A stretch of 64,000 nucleotides of DNA. It comes from Arcuatula senhousia. Its lineage: Eukaryota > Mollusca > Bivalvia > Mytilida > Mytilidae. The stretch is from NCBI GenBank assembly GCA_963971305.1, contig OZ020317.1, positions 18,990,001 to 19,054,000 of the forward strand, read 5' to 3'. Shown here piece by piece: positions 24,291 to 36,680 of this stretch. The position numbers were made by a program, and so were the translations under genes. The first letter of the stretch is position 1. Each line of letters begins with the position of its first letter. A model generated the notes under the pieces. That model saw only the letters and a list, made by a program, of their open reading frames with translations. It was not told the origin of the DNA and searched no databases.

Positions 24291-25067
24291 ATTTTTAAAA
24301 GGTGGCACGATATGATATTCAAGATTGCAAGTTATGCACATTTTCAGGTGCAGCCACGTGCCAGTTGTATACAAAATATATTTCATGAATTTCTCATCGT
24401 TATAATATCTTATAGTTATTACAATAACTTTCACCAGAAATTGCATCTAATGTTTAATGATGTTGAATGGAAATAAGGGTGTATCAAATAAATGTTATAC
24501 GTTTATCCAAACGTCCAACTAATGTAAACTACATGTCATACATGTCATAATCGAAAAGTGGCAATATTAACATGTGAAATTATACCCATTGATTTTAGGG
24601 GAAAAATAAATAATTGTTAATATATGTTCTGATTTCACAAAATAGATTTTGTTTTCACTATTCAACAAAAACGACAATGTAATTAGGCTGTTTACTTGTA
24701 TTAGTATAACCTTCGTTATTTGAATTTCAACATCCAGAGAGCAGTGTTGTAAAAATAATATATTCCGTCTTGTTTGGCTTCACAGATATTTTTACTAATG
24801 TCTTCCCGGTTAGATATATATATTGTTTTCATGAGGGGATTTAGCAACTCTGATGATGAATGAGCATTTAGAATATAACCCTTTTGTAAAAATCATAACC
24901 ATCTGTCCATCTGCTCTTTCCTTAATTACACACACTGGCTTAATGGAATAATCAACATTATCTGATTTAAAACAAATTCTATACGCATTATCAAAATCAT
25001 GCAAACCCTTGACTTATTAAATCAAATAATTGATTGATCAAATTGAATTACCAAAATTATAAAAATA

Positions 25068-25480
25068 GGGCATCTAATGGGACATTAAATGATACCCTGC
25101 CACGATATAATATCAATAGTTCATAAAATTTTATTTTTCAAAGTGGTCAATCTCAAAAACTATTTAAAAATATCATTGGATTTCTTGACGCGTTTTTAAG
25201 TTATCAGTTGGAAACTAAAAAAAATCATGAAATTTGATTTTTCAGAGTGATTTATCTCAACACTAGTTTTTGAATCATGCTGTAAATCGTACTTGACCTG
25301 TATTCTATATCACTACTAAATATCTGTGCAAAATATAATTCCCTTGATCTGTTTTCAAGTAATTGGTCGGAAACCTTCGGGGGACGGACAGACGGATGGA
25401 CGGACGTACGGACAACTAAAGAAATTGAGAATATAACATAATACCTCGTTACTTCGTGTGGTGGGGTAAAACAACACAAT
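25068..25480. mobile_element. Small minisatellite element with (GGACGGAC)n end
   Basis: It has roughly two diverged units around the phrase atttttcaaagtggtcaatctcaa / atttttcagagtgatttatctcaa, then gacggacagacggatggacg at about 25382. The duplicate block carries a different element at the equivalent position (37362-38500), so both were inserted after the block was duplicated. Confidence 0.5.
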
Positions 25481-25534
25481 AAATTATCCTTATTGACCTA
25501 AATAATGCAAAAGTTTATTCGTTTAATTAAGTCT

Positions 25535-25640
25535 TAGCCAAGGCGCTCTATTTAAAAAGCTGAAAATACCAAACATTATATGAATATTAAAAGCATGAAA
25601 AATTATGCCGAACTTCAAAGCAAAAGTAGGTGAGTTAGAG
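25535..25640. repeat. Degenerate hammerhead-repeat relic
   Basis: The phrase aaggcgctctatttaaaaagctgaaaataccaaacattatatgaa followed by taaaagcatgaaa is a diverged form of the segment beside the hammerhead core in the arrays (aggcgctctaccaaaaatat, then ccaaacactgtatgaatatgaagagcat). A matching relic sits at 38574-38670 in the duplicate block. The ribozyme core itself is missing. Confidence 0.45.
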
Positions 25641-25859
25641 GGTTAAAATCTACTACTTGAAGGTCCACAGAAGAGATATCTTCTCCACATCTCTTTGATA
25701 ACTATGGTATGCGGTGGGACCTGACAAATCCCGCAGACGAGGGCACCTTTTTGTGGCGTCCTCCGGTAAACACCTTTGTAGTTTCTGTGATCTGAGCACT
25801 AACCCGATGTGAGAATCTCATTACACCTGCTATTGGCCTATTTGCCACCAAAGTCCCTC

Positions 25860-27370
25860 ATCGGACATGGCTCAAATTATTGGATACAGTTTACTGACTG
25901 TCAAATGTTTTCCTGAGCTCATTAAGCGATGCAATTTTACATGGGATGAATTAAAATAGCTTGAATAGCATGGTGCATCGAATATCACCATTAATCATCA
26001 ATAAGTTATTTATACGTAATGGCTATTGAACCCACAATAATTTTCATAAAATAGGCATTATTATGAAAAAAAAAACTTTGAATAATACATCACAATATGA
26101 CATCTTTACAAGCCACTTTTGCGTTTCAACTAAAAGTGAAGAAATGAGATATTTATCATACAAAGGTTCATTTTCATTCGTAAACAGCAATTGAAATTAC
26201 TTTTAAATGTATCTCATGAACTCGATTAATGATTAGAATATGCAAAATCAAAACACTTTTTCATTTATTTGTCTGGGTACTGTGGGGTATCAATTTTCGT
26301 GGTTTTCGTTAGTGGCCTTCTGTAACTTCAAAAAATTAACCTGAGGCTCCCAGAAGCTGTCGTCTGTTTTCTTATATGTAGAGATGGTTTATCAATAACT
26401 GAGTTTACAAAAGTTCAAAGGAATTTGTTCAGTGTCCGACAAAAATAAAATCCCGGGCACATGATTGGAATATTTAAGAATAAACTGTTATATTATTTGG
26501 TTTAGTGAACCATAAGCTATTTTTTCATGGTGCATATTAAATTCCTCTTTTAAATTTATACTTATAATTGAATTCATTGATATATTCCGCGCAAAATTTT
26601 GGAAAATTATATTTTTTTTCCATGAAAGTAATAATAATTCGGCTAATATTTTTTTTTTACAATATTTACACCTATCATTAAACATGAACGCTAAGTCTGT
26701 ACAGCTGCAAAGTGTAAAGCCCTTTTCAAAATCTCACCAAAAATTCCGATTTCAATTATTTTATTTCCATTTGAACAAAATATGTTTTTTATTCGTGGGT
26801 ATGCCACACGATGTGAAAAAAAAACGTTGAGCTATGGTAAACATCAATTTATCCCTATCCTTTTTTTTTGCGTAATTTCCCCTCCCTGTTTCAAGGAAAC
26901 TTGTTTAGAGTGAGGCCTCAGTTGCTAACGTATGTTTAAACCAATAGCAATTAGCATTTAAATGTTTCATTAAGTTGACGATTTTGTATAAATTCAACAG
27001 ATTTCCTATGACGAGGCTGACCGGGAAGTAGGAAACCCGTAGAACATAAGTAAACGATTTCTCGAGTCCGCACGTCCGGAAAATAGTTTCTAAATAGGAC
27101 TATATAGTAAACTTCCGTGATATATTCCTGTTTGAACTTGATTTAATAATATTTCCATTACGATATTCGGAGTACTTTAAAAGATCGTTAATCGAATAAA
27201 ATCATTTTGATGTTTTTATTAAGTTTACAAGAAAATACCTCATTTTTTTAACACAAATACTAGTACAACTAATAGTTAGAAAATTTATTCAAATAAAAAA
27301 AAAACACCAACTAGAGAAAAGACCAATTCTATGATTGTTATGTTTTGAATTATTTGCAAGGACACTTCTA
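25860..27370. other. Intergenic between copies A and B, nothing recognised
   Basis: AT-rich. The only long ORF (65 codons, 26488-26685 minus) has no motif. The stretch is the shared upstream region of the divergent copies A and B. Confidence 0.4.
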
Positions 27371-27389
27371 TAAATGAAAACAAAACCGC

Positions 27390-27430
27390 AAGCAAGGGTG
27401 AATAGCTAGTACCCATCGGATTTTAATCAA
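27390..27430 (-). pseudogene. Short RT relic (MGTS-type motif)
   Basis: The minus strand reads PMGTSYSPLLA, close to PMGTNCAPLLA of the RT fragment at 15325-16165. A parallel relic is at 40317-40350 in the duplicate block, so this insertion predates the block duplication. Confidence 0.5.
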
Positions 27431-27652
27431 CGTCAAGACCCTTTTCATTTAATCGGTTTTACAGAAAAACAAGGTCTTTCGGGAACTATTTCAATCTGAA
27501 ATACAAGTACACATGTACATGATAAGATATGTAAAAGTTCAAAACTCTTTCAAAAACACATTTTGTTCGCCAACAACTATTGGTTGCATGAAAATGTGCA
27601 AATCTTGCAATTTCTATAAATACTAGTATTTTGTGCCAACTAAATTGATTCC

Positions 27653-27710
27653 CACGTGGTACTGCAATTTTTATTTAAAGGAAAATTTCTAGCCCATTCT
27701 TCAAACTGCT
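27653..27710 (+). promoter_or_regulatory. Core promoter of copy B (E-box plus TATA-like)
   Basis: CACGTG at 27653-27658 followed by TATTTAAAGG at 27672-27681. Same order and similar spacing as in copies A, C and D. Confidence 0.6.
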
Positions 27711-29150
27711 TAATCTTAACAACAATCAAAGGTAAGTTTTTACATTCGTTTTGTTTGAAAAAACATACTGAATTTTAATACTTATTTGTATTTGTAAAGT
27801 TTTTCAACATGGCGTAGTTCTTATGATTTTTATTTTTGGGCATTTAATTGCATTTTCTATTTACAAAATTTATGCAATCTTATTAATGTTCTGCTTTTTA
27901 ACACTTCATTTATTTACAAAATTTGCGTAATCTTATTGATTACAGCTTTTTTCAAGTTTAGACCTCAATGGCGATGATAAAATCATTAACAAAATACCAA
28001 TAAAGCTGTTAGATCCCACTTTTTATATGCGAATGGATCGTTCTTTGTCTGTCCAACGTCGGTGGTTTCATTCTTTTTTTTTCTGTACTAATAAAGTGAC
28101 TGTAATTTGAAACCCAAAATTTGTTTGTATATTCGATTTTTAAAGGCTATTTCAGGTTTCGTTTGACAACTTCAACCTCTAACAAATAAAATGGGAAGAA
28201 CTGACTATAAAGTAGAGACTGTTGTCATTGGACAGATTAATTAATCCAGGTAAATACATAGAGTGCATTTTTTATAAAACTTTTACTGATAGCAATCGTG
28301 CAGCTTATTATAATATCTTTGCAAATAACATTGTTTAATTCTTTGGATAGCAGAACGCACTTTTTGAATTCGACTACCCGAAAGGTATTGTATCATAACA
28401 ACTGAAGTGCAATGCAAAAGTTGCATTAAAATATGTATCCATAAAAGAAAATAATTTACAATTCGTTTTTCATTTAGAGAAAAATGCACGTGGAATGAAC
28501 TAGAAATATTATTTCATAATATAATGTTCAATTTTTTTAAAATCACACTGCGTTGTGACTTTTTAAATGTTTCAAATTAAATCTACAATTGTGCTAATAC
28601 AACCTGATTCATCTTGACTTTTAGAATACAACAGTTATAGACAAATGGTTATGATAAGTTGGCACGCTTCATTCTACAAAATACTTCGCAATGGCTTTTT
28701 GAGAACAAACTACAGATGAGGGCCATTATAGATTATGATTATGATTATACATAGGTTTAAACTGAACAATTTGTGAATTTAACATAGATATAACTTTAAA
28801 ACTCGAGAACAGGAAGACAAAACAGACAACGTAAAACACAGAAATACAAAAAACAAGTAAATAGCAATCAACAACGCGAACTGAATTTTTAACGAGAAGT
28901 AACTGAGGTGTTCCGGAAAAGTAATCAGTTCCTGCGCACTATAGTACACCCTTTCAATCAACTTTTTGGACATAATGTAGTAAATGTATATGCATATTAC
29001 TTTTTCTAGTATCTACCTTGTTCTTTTGATTTTAATTTCAGATTGTGAGCTTTGGAATCTGGTCTATTTTTGACTAATTCATAATGTCTTACGACACGTC
29101 AGGTAGCTGATCATGCGATCTAAATAAAATTTAAAACTAATGCTGTTTTA
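27685..29150 (+). CDS. Micropeptide gene copy B (three exons), span
   Basis: Exon 1 ends at 27731 (CAAAG|GTAAGT). Exon 2 is 28156-28249 (TTTCAG acceptor, CCAG|GTAAAT donor) with the 17-codon ORF at 28191-28244. Exon 3 starts at 29042 after an ATTTCAG acceptor and has AATAAA at 29123-29128. An in-frame TGA (28165-28167) precedes the ATG, so the ORF cannot extend upstream within the exon. Intron 2 contains an RT-family tail (28797-28985). Exon 2 is 94 nt, as in copy D, against 92 nt in A and C, which pairs B with D. A further candidate internal exon follows TTACAG near 27957 and has a similar acceptor in copy D, but its reading frame is not conserved. Confidence 0.6.
28191..28244 (+). CDS. 17-aa conserved micropeptide ORF, copy B
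   Basis: Reads MGRTDYKVETVVIGQIN then TAA. Kozak-like context AAAATGG with A at -3 and G at +4. Only residues 16-17 vary among the four copies (VI, IN, VN, IY). Confidence 0.6.
   Translation: MGRTDYKVETVVIGQIN
28797..28985 (-). mobile_element. RT-family retroelement tail, solo copy
   Basis: Minus-strand version of the 14640-14930 tail: gagaacaggaagacaaaaca, acacagaaatac, agcaatcaacaacgcgaac, ggtgttccgg, cagttcctgcgcactatag. It lies inside intron 2 of copy B. Confidence 0.65.
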
Positions 29151-29419
29151 TTTTTTTTTTAACATTCATCAACTTTCAATTATTTTCAAAAGTTAAAAAA
29201 AAAAAACAATTTCAGTTGGTCATATGCACGGTGAAGGGGTTACCATTTAGTTTTTTTTTGTTTTTTTTTTTTGTTTCACATTTTGCACATCATTCAAAAT
29301 GCTTTTTGCATGCATTTGTAGCATTTTTAATAAAGCAGTCGTTATTATTAAGCCATTCGAATATTGAACATGTAGGTCCGTATAGGCCGATTTTAAGTTC
29401 ATATTCACAAAGACGGCAT

Positions 29420-30525
29420 GGAATGTACAAAGGCATACTGTACGGCAAATAATAACAAACAACACACCAAATATACAAACTGCAGAAGAACGCGAACAAA
29501 AATAAAAGAATGAAAAGAAAAAAGGTGGAAGATAATCAGAATTGTTATACAACGCATGTCACGTTGCCACAAATCAATAAAGTAAAGATACTGTGCAGTT
29601 AAGGCGGAATAGTGAGATTTTCTTGATTGACATCACTAAAAAATTGTGATTTATGATTCCTGTAACATATTCAAGGTGTATTGTCTACCAAAATCACATT
29701 TTAGGCCCCAATTTTTTTTACCGAAATGAAATTTTTTAAACACCTGTGAAAATACATTATTACTAAATTTGCCTTAAACTTGTTTCATTTCAATCAACAT
29801 TATTAGACCATGTTGATTGATTAAGCGGTTACCTTCGTTACAACAGATTTATTTTTTGCGAATTTAATACAGCCATCAACCGATAACTCGGAAAACTCAA
29901 AAAAAACTTTAATATGGTACAAATTTAATAAATTCAATGAGAACTTTCTAAATTATCCTAATAAGTTAAATACGAGCCATGATTTTCTTCGTTTGGCGAT
30001 GTTGGCGTTTCCGTCGCCATGTAGATTTGTACACGGGCTTAAACACAGAGATACAGATTATTGGCCGCTTGTAGCAAAGTTAAACAAAATTAAATACTTT
30101 GCGCATGCTAAAGGCGGGGTAAGAGCTCATCAATATGATTTTTTGTCAAGCTTTACAAATATTATCTAGTTAAGATTGGTTTTCGATTTTTAGATTGATA
30201 GTACCATAACCATATTTTTGTTATTCATATGTTTAAAATCAGACAAAACAAGTCTTCTGTATGCCTTTTTTGGGGGTGGTTAGTACAAAAACTTTAGATT
30301 TCGTTGACAATATCCCTTTAAAAACATCTTAAAATGGTATTTCAACGAAGTTATCAAACAGAAAAAAAATCGGAAAATTTTATGCAAAAGGTGTATGTGT
30401 AAGTGTATTTTCCATCATATCTTTACAAGATATAACAAATATGTCTAAATATTTGCAGGTTACCCTAGAAATGAACCATCGAAGTCATTTCTACATACAT
30501 TTCGATCGACGCAAAAGTATTGAAT
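29420..30525. other. Intergenic between the duplicated blocks, nothing recognised
   Basis: AT-rich. The overlapping minus ORFs at 29247-29552 translate repeat-like AT-rich sequence and have no family. Confidence 0.4.
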
Positions 30526-30529
30526 AAAA

Positions 30530-31300
30530 ATGACAACAAAGTTCCAGACAATAAATGTTGCTACGCCTGACGTGCGTTTCGTCTTTTCAAGACTCATCGG
30601 AGGCGCTCTATCAAAAATATCGAAAATGCTAAACCTATATGATTATGAAGGGCATAGAAAATTAAAACAAAACAAAACAAACTGAGGAACCAAATTATTA
30701 CTAAGATCGTCAACCTATGTCTGGGGTAGGAAAACCTTAGGGTTTAGACAATTTTGAAATTTAAACGGATAATTTAAAGCTTTCATGTGTTCTCACAAAA
30801 GTGTTGGTGCTGGAGCGGGCGAAATAAGAATGACAACAAAGTTCCAGACAATAAATGTTGCTACGCCTGATGTGCGTTTCGTCTTTTCGTCTTTTCAAGA
30901 CTCATCGGAGGCGCTCTATCAAAAATATCGAAAATGCTAAACCTATATGATTATGAAGGGCATAGAAAATTAAAACAAAACAAAACAAACTGAGGAACCA
31001 AATTATTACTAAGATCGTCAACCTATGTCTGGGGTAGGAAGAACCTTAGGGTTTAGACAATTTTGAAATTTAAACGGATAATTTAAAGCTTTCAAGTGTT
31101 CTCACAAAAGTGTTGGTGCTGGAGCGGGCGAAATAAGAATGACAACAAAGTTCCAGACTATAGATTTTGCTACGCCCGACGCTTTTCAAGACTCATCAGA
31201 GGCGCTCTATCAAAACTATTGGAATGCCAAACCTATATGATTATGAAGAGCATAGAATAATAAAAAACCCCAAAAAACAACTGGGGAAATAAAATAATTT
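30530..31300 (-). mobile_element. Hammerhead-ribozyme repeat array, array 2 (decayed)
   Basis: Three units start with atgacaacaaagttccagac at 30530, 30830 and 31139 (spacing 300 and 309 bp). Shared segments are gctacgcctga, aggcgctctatcaaaa, tatgtctggggtagga and gtgttggtgctggagcgggc. Units 1 and 2 are nearly identical to each other, which points to recent local amplification. All three ribozyme cores are damaged (see separate entry). Confidence 0.75.
30555..31210 (-). ncRNA. Three inactive hammerhead cores in array 2
   Basis: Units 1 (30555-30608) and 2 (30861-30915) read CCGAUGA instead of CUGAUGA on the minus strand, a change at an invariant core base. Unit 2 also has a duplicated cgtcttttcgtctttt in stem II. 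Unit 3 (about 31168-31208) has lost the segment containing GAAA, leaving cccgacgcttttcaag. None should self-cleave. Confidence 0.65.
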
Positions 31301-31309
31301 ACGTATAAA

Positions 31310-32385
31310 CCACATAGATTTTGTTAAGTTCAATGACAAAAGAGCTATAACTCCTACTTAAATCATAGCTGCCATATTTGTTTTCATGTATTTTAAAGGT
31401 TTATTTAGATGAATAAAAAAAATAACCCAAGATCTTTTTTTTAATATTTTGATCACAAAGAAGGCTTCAAGGTATAGTTTAACCATAATTTTGAGTGTTA
31501 TATTCACAACAAGCGTAATGTGACACCATTTTGATATTGCTGGAAGCAGAAAAGGGTGAATTAAAATACTGTATCAAAGTGTTAAGACCTTTTTTAAAGC
31601 AAATGGGCCGATCATTTTTCTTGAAGATTTTGGTGTCTGATTTTAAGGATAATGAATTCTCTGGAACTTTGTTGTAATTTTTATTTGATTTGATTTGAAA
31701 AAAAAGAAATTTGAATTTTGAAAGGACTAAAAAGATTGTCCTTCTTCTCAACATAACATTTATATAACATTCAGAGACTTGTTAAATAATCAGAATTAAA
31801 AATTCACATTAATGTTTACACTTGCGTCTCGAAAATCACTCGGGTGTGACAAAATTTGGGTTTCTTTCTCTCTAAGAAGGACACATATTGGTTTTACACA
31901 GATGTTTAGTATTGTCGTCACTTCCGGAGTTTCACCAACACTAAATCGATCGTTGGCAGCGTGACAAAGAGTTGAATCAAGCTGCAACTTCTTACTTTCT
32001 TTCGGTAATAACTGTATTTTTGTTTAGACTTGAAATCACATTCCTGATGTTTTTGTGGTTGTTATTTTCACGATTTAATTATTTGATGTGTGGTTTGATT
32101 TGTAATGTTTGTCATCGCAATTTCGGATTTACATTTCATTGTTCACTTGATACATCTTTGTTTTTATGATATATATGGTTATTTTATCAGTAAAAGCAAA
32201 GCAATATTAAAAACATTTGTTCAACGTTACAACTCGTATAAGAGAAACACAACTTCTGTTAAAACTGAACTTTTATTCACAGATAGAGATTCAGTGTTAG
32301 TTCTTTTTTTATTGTTTTGAGTTGTGCTGAATTTTGGCTTTCTTATTTGAAGCGTATGTTGTGGAACATGTTTTTGCGTTTTCTA
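31310..32385. other. Intergenic, nothing recognised
   Basis: AT-rich. ORFs of 60-90 codons on both strands (31479-31754, 31796-31987, 31972-32320) are without motifs and lack splice partners. Confidence 0.4.
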
Positions 32386-32399
32386 ATTTCATAAAAGCC

Positions 32400-32720
32400 G
32401 CGTGTTCTTAAAACCTTCAGCAGAATCCACATTCATAGTGCAAATACTGAGCCAAATTTCAGTTCTATATTCCAAAAAAAAATGTAACCTGGGAGAAGTT
32501 GCGTAACGAAGGAAAAATATGTTCTTAGGCAACATAAATAGCCCAGTCCCTGGGGGCATTATCAAAACCCCGAAATATTTGGCAGATTCTACATCCATAG
32601 AGCGGCATTTCAAATAACCCGGGAGGAACTGCGTGACGAAGAAGTAATGTAGCCCTTAGGCTACCTATGCATCCTAGCCCAAAGGGGCATTAACAAAATG
32701 CCGGAACCTTCTGCACAGTC
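32400..32720 (+). repeat. Two diverged tandem units with gggggcat anchors
   Basis: The sequences cagaatccacattcatag / cagattctacatccatag, gggagaagttgcgtaacgaa / gggaggaactgcgtgacgaa and gggggcattatcaaaa / aggggcattaacaaaa recur in the same order, 130-170 bp apart. Confidence 0.6.
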
Positions 32721-34561
32721 ACCGCCCATAATGCAATCAATGACCAAAGTTTCATGTATAACTCCCTGTGATTACAGAGATTATCCTGGCAATCAACACC
32801 ATACCTATGAACGTACGTTTGGTTGGGGTGGTTTGAAGCCATAAAACCTGGTTTAATCTTACAATTGTTTAGGAACCAAATTGCTCTGGTATTTTCCTGT
32901 CTTGTTTTTTTTCTTTTATATATAAGATTGATCGTCACATTACGGTAGTTTTGTTTTAACCTTAATCTCAAGCAAAAAACAACTAAAACAAAAAGAAAAT
33001 AGATTGAGAATAGAGTTTGGTTTTATTAATATTCAACTTGATATTCTTCTCTTATAGTTTTTAATGATCAAGAGTTATTTGTATGACTTCCAACGACATA
33101 AGATTTCAAACCCAATCCTTTCAGTCCGTTGGGTTTTTTTCTAAATTGCCATTTGATTGTGGGCTGTGTCTCGTACACTTATTCCACAACTCATTATCTT
33201 TTTTTTAGATTTAACAAAAAATAGAAGGAAGAATATTTACTCGATAAAATGCAAGAAGCCTTTCTGTTGGCCATATATAACATATTAAGAGAGTGCGTGT
33301 AAAAGGTCCCTTTGCGAACCGTAGTATACTTAATTTTTTGAATGTTTTACTGTTCCTTTGTTTCCTTTCCAATCACATCTGAAGATTATTTTCATCACTC
33401 CATGTTTATAACCATTATAAAACCTACATGTATAAAGTGTTGCTTGTGCGTAAAGACACACCTCAATCAATAACTCGCTTTATTTCATCTATTAATGCCC
33501 TTTTACATCAGGTTTAGACATTAGATAATACCGTTGAAATCTGAAACATACAACACTGACACACTATTGTGTATGTAAATGGTTTAGTAAGATTGAAGTC
33601 TGCTTTGATTGTAGATTTTTAAATTATATATTTATTTAGTTATGTCCTAGCACTTACTCCTCATATCCGTATTACTGTTTAAAGTGTATCCAGTTTAACC
33701 TTTGATTTGAATATTGCTGTTAGAGCAATAACTAGAATATATATAGATATATATTTGATTAGCACAGCCTAACGTTTAAGCACCATTTGATAGAGTATGT
33801 TATGTTAGTTTCTTTTACCTGATTAAGATACTGGTTACAAGTGCGCAAATGCAAACCTCTGCAACCAGTATTTTTTTTAAACCCAAGAGAAAGCGTGGAA
33901 TAAAATACAGAACGCAATGTGATTGGTTGATATGAAATAGTAGTTTAATAGATGAGTGAGTAAACTTATGTTAAATATTGACAAAAAAATGTGTTGCCAA
34001 TCATGTGCCTACAGGGCGCTCGCATCTTTGAAAATGTATGTATTGAAAATAAAATCAAAAATCACCCCCCTTTTTTAACCTAAAATTAGTAACTGAAAGA
34101 TTTTACCGATAAAAAGTGAAATTGGTCAAAACTTTTTTTTAAATTGAATACCAGGGTACCCCCTATGGAAAAATGCATTGTTAACATTTGCGCAGTTATA
34201 ACCTATAAGTAATGTCTGTACAATGTATTGCTTCATACTTCATGCAAATTTCGTCCATAAAAAAGCTGTCGCAATGTAAGAACTCATAAATCAAGTTCAA
34301 CACTTTTGTAAAGGTGTGACGTTTGGAGTATCAGTTTTATATCAATACAAGGCCAAGACTTAAGATTCTTTTCAGAATACAATGTGCCTACAATTTAATT
34401 TGCAAATAAGTTTCGAATATTATTCCGTAGTTGATTGTATTTTACCTTAAGCAACAAAAGAACAGAAAATAATAGTGTCTATCAAGCGACATTTTTCGTT
34501 AAACTTTATTATAATTCTGTTAGGTTGGCTGGAGAAATAGGACATCTTTCAATAGTAAAAC

Positions 34562-36570
34562 AACATTGTTATTAAACTTGTTTTATTCAGCTGGTTAAAG
34601 TGGTCTTAGACATGTTGAATTATTAAACACATTACCATCTTTCTCAGCTCTGATAGCATCTGAAAAGAAATATAAATATAAAAATTAGACTTTACATATT
34701 ATATGTCATTTACTCTATATTATCCAAACAATTTAATAAAAAGTCTGATCGTGTCATAGAGATAGAAAACAGTGATGATATAACGGTGATAGTTTAAAGG
34801 GTTGTTATCACCATATCGGATAATGTCTCGCACTGTTGTGTATTTCAAGTATTCATTTAAAGCTTTGGTGTCTTTCTTTTCAATCTGGAAATCATTTTCT
34901 TTGTTTGTTTAGTATCACTTGTTGAAACCGAATGCGACACTGCATTTGTTGTATTTGAGATATACATGTATAAACGTCGAATTTGTCAATTTTGAGCCAT
35001 AACCTTTGGCATATGGTGATGTAAATGTTGTAATTGAAAACCGCTTTGATACTATTATGTTTGCGTAGTTTAATTCATATCTAAGTTTAAGTTTAATAGC
35101 GGCTGTTGGCAATGTGTCAATATAAAATTATTTGCAGGGAATTTTGTTTAATTTTTTAAGGAACGAATGCTGCTCATATTTTCATTGTTCAATTCTAATA
35201 TTATATGAACAGTCTCAAATCTAAAAGTGAAGTACAATATGAATATCCCATGTTTATTTTGGTCAACGAAAATAAATTACGTGCATTAATTTGTTTTTGG
35301 TTTATCTTGTGCACTGTAGTATACATAGAAATAACACAGGAATCTTTATGACTCTTACTACACTAGTGCAGTGAGAAAAAGCAAAGACTCGTATGTTATC
35401 GTAAAATCGAGAAAGTGACTTTGTGCTAAAGGGTTACTTGTAAAGATTTCGACTTAAACAAGGAACAAAAAACGTTAAAAAGGCAAGTACAAACAAGCTT
35501 TGTCAAAAACTCCTTGCTTAGGACAGGCAAATATAAAATATAGCGGGGTTCAACAAGTTTTTTATGCCAAAGCTTCCCCTTTTCAATCAACCTAGATAAA
35601 ACACAAAAATTACCACACAATAAAAAGCAAATCGATAAACTTTCAATTCGACTAGAGAGAACCTCAGAAAAAAAAAGACAAGAACAAAGGAACGGTAGAG
35701 GAACTCTATAAAAAATGATAATTGAGTGGAGGTTAGGGTACACAAGGGCAATATGGGAAGAAAGATTTGACTGCTACCCGAAACCGGCACAAGTTTTGCT
35801 ATCCCCCGAAATTATAATATAATTTGTAAAAATATTTACCGATGTGAATTCCATTTATGCTTTAATTTTATCAATAACTTCTGCAATGATATCATTTTTT
35901 TTTCAAATGGAATAATTACAATAGAAAAAAATATTACCTTTTAATTGACCTGTCCGATGACAACAGTCTCTACTTTGTAATCAGTTCTTCCCATTTTAAT
36001 TCTAAGAGGTTGATGCCGCCAAAGAAGACCTGAAATCTGATGTTAAATCCTATTAGACAGATTGATAAAAAGTGATGTTATAACATCATTTGTGATTCAA
36101 AATAACCATATATACGGTTTGAATAAATTCAGAGATCACAAGCGACCTTTGACATGTGGTTAGCAAACTCAATTAAGAACAGCTATGCAACGAACCCTAT
36201 GTTTCTTTTACAAAGCGGATCTATATAACATGGATAGGTACTTGGTCTGTGATTGATGTTCAGTTTTTTTCAATGCTTACCATAAACTGATCGCCTACGT
36301 AGGAACAAGTTCTACACTGAAAAATATACTGCTGTATATTGCAAATCATGAAAATCTTTAATATGTTGTAGATAGAAATTGTAGTAGAAAGGAAATACAT
36401 GAAACACACTAATAACACATTGAAAATTAACATTAGGATATTCAAAGGTGCTTTTTAATTTCATTCATTTATTTTGGGTTTGAATTACAACAATTCGTTA
36501 TGGCAAAAAGGTATGTAAAATAATTTGCAAGGACTTACCTTTGCTTGTTGCTATGTTGAGTCAGTTTGAA
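34562..36570 (-). CDS. Micropeptide gene copy C (three exons), span
   Basis: Exon 1 ends at 36539 (AAAG|GTAAGT). Exon 2 is 36029-35938 (TTTCAG acceptor, AAAAG|GTAATA donor) with the ORF at 35994-35941. Exon 3 starts at 34659 (TTTTCAG acceptor) and carries AATAAA at 34587-34582. In this copy the exon 2 frame is open upstream of the ATG as well, but the other three copies have a TGA there, so the ATG is the likely start. A 36-nt candidate extra exon (36316-36281, TTTTTCAG acceptor, ATG|GTAAGC donor) has lost its acceptor in copy A and is doubtful. Confidence 0.6.
35490..35770. repeat. Dispersed repeat fragment
   Basis: The phrase cttaggacaggcaaatataa followed by aagcttcccc resembles 48430-48495 (cttaggacaggcacatataa, then accttcccc). 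The 105-codon minus ORF at 35426-35743 runs across this repeat and is not credited. Confidence 0.4.
35941..35994 (-). CDS. 17-aa conserved micropeptide ORF, copy C
   Basis: Reads MGRTDYKVETVVIGQVN then TAA. It shares the GAT TAC codons with copy A and has a private synonymous ATC codon at residue 13. Confidence 0.6.
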   Translation of the reverse strand: MGRTDYKVETVVIGQVN

Positions 36571-36680
36571 CAATGGAACAACAACGGTCCTTTAAATACA
36601 AATTACAATGTCACGTGGGATATAAAAAGAGTGGCATTATTGCAAGTTATGCACATTTTCAGGTACAACCACGTGCCAGT
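36560..36680 (-). promoter_or_regulatory. Core promoter of copy C (two E-boxes plus TATA-like)
   Basis: CACGTG at 36675-36670 and 36617-36612, then TATTTAAAGG at 36598-36589. Layout matches copy A. Confidence 0.6.

Larger units (their letters stand above)
17060..29420. repeat. Segmental duplication block 1 (contains gene copies A and B)
   Basis: This block is colinear with 32825-43180. Shared anchors in the same order are ataaaacctggtttaa (17092/32840), the ttttatatatgagattgatc segment (19564/32913), caatcctttcagtcc (about 19765/33110), the 3' ends of gene copies A/C, their exon 2 and exon 1, the ttcccggttaga segment (24803/37098), attacacacactggcttaat (24926/37219), the ttgacctaaataat segment (25493/38535), gcaagcaagggtgaatagct (27390/40317), gene copies B/D, and a gaatat-gtaggtccgtat segment (29360/43160). 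Divergence is high, with many indels and block-specific insertions, so the duplication is old. Confidence 0.75.

Noticed and set aside
27957..28090. EF-hand-like SLDLNGDDKIINK after a possible acceptor in copy B
   Set aside because: The loop lacks the conserved glycine at position 6 and the frame is different in copy D, so this is probably chance.
35426..35790. 105- and 67-codon minus ORFs
   Set aside because: Span dispersed repeat sequence and show only hydrophobic, low-information composition.
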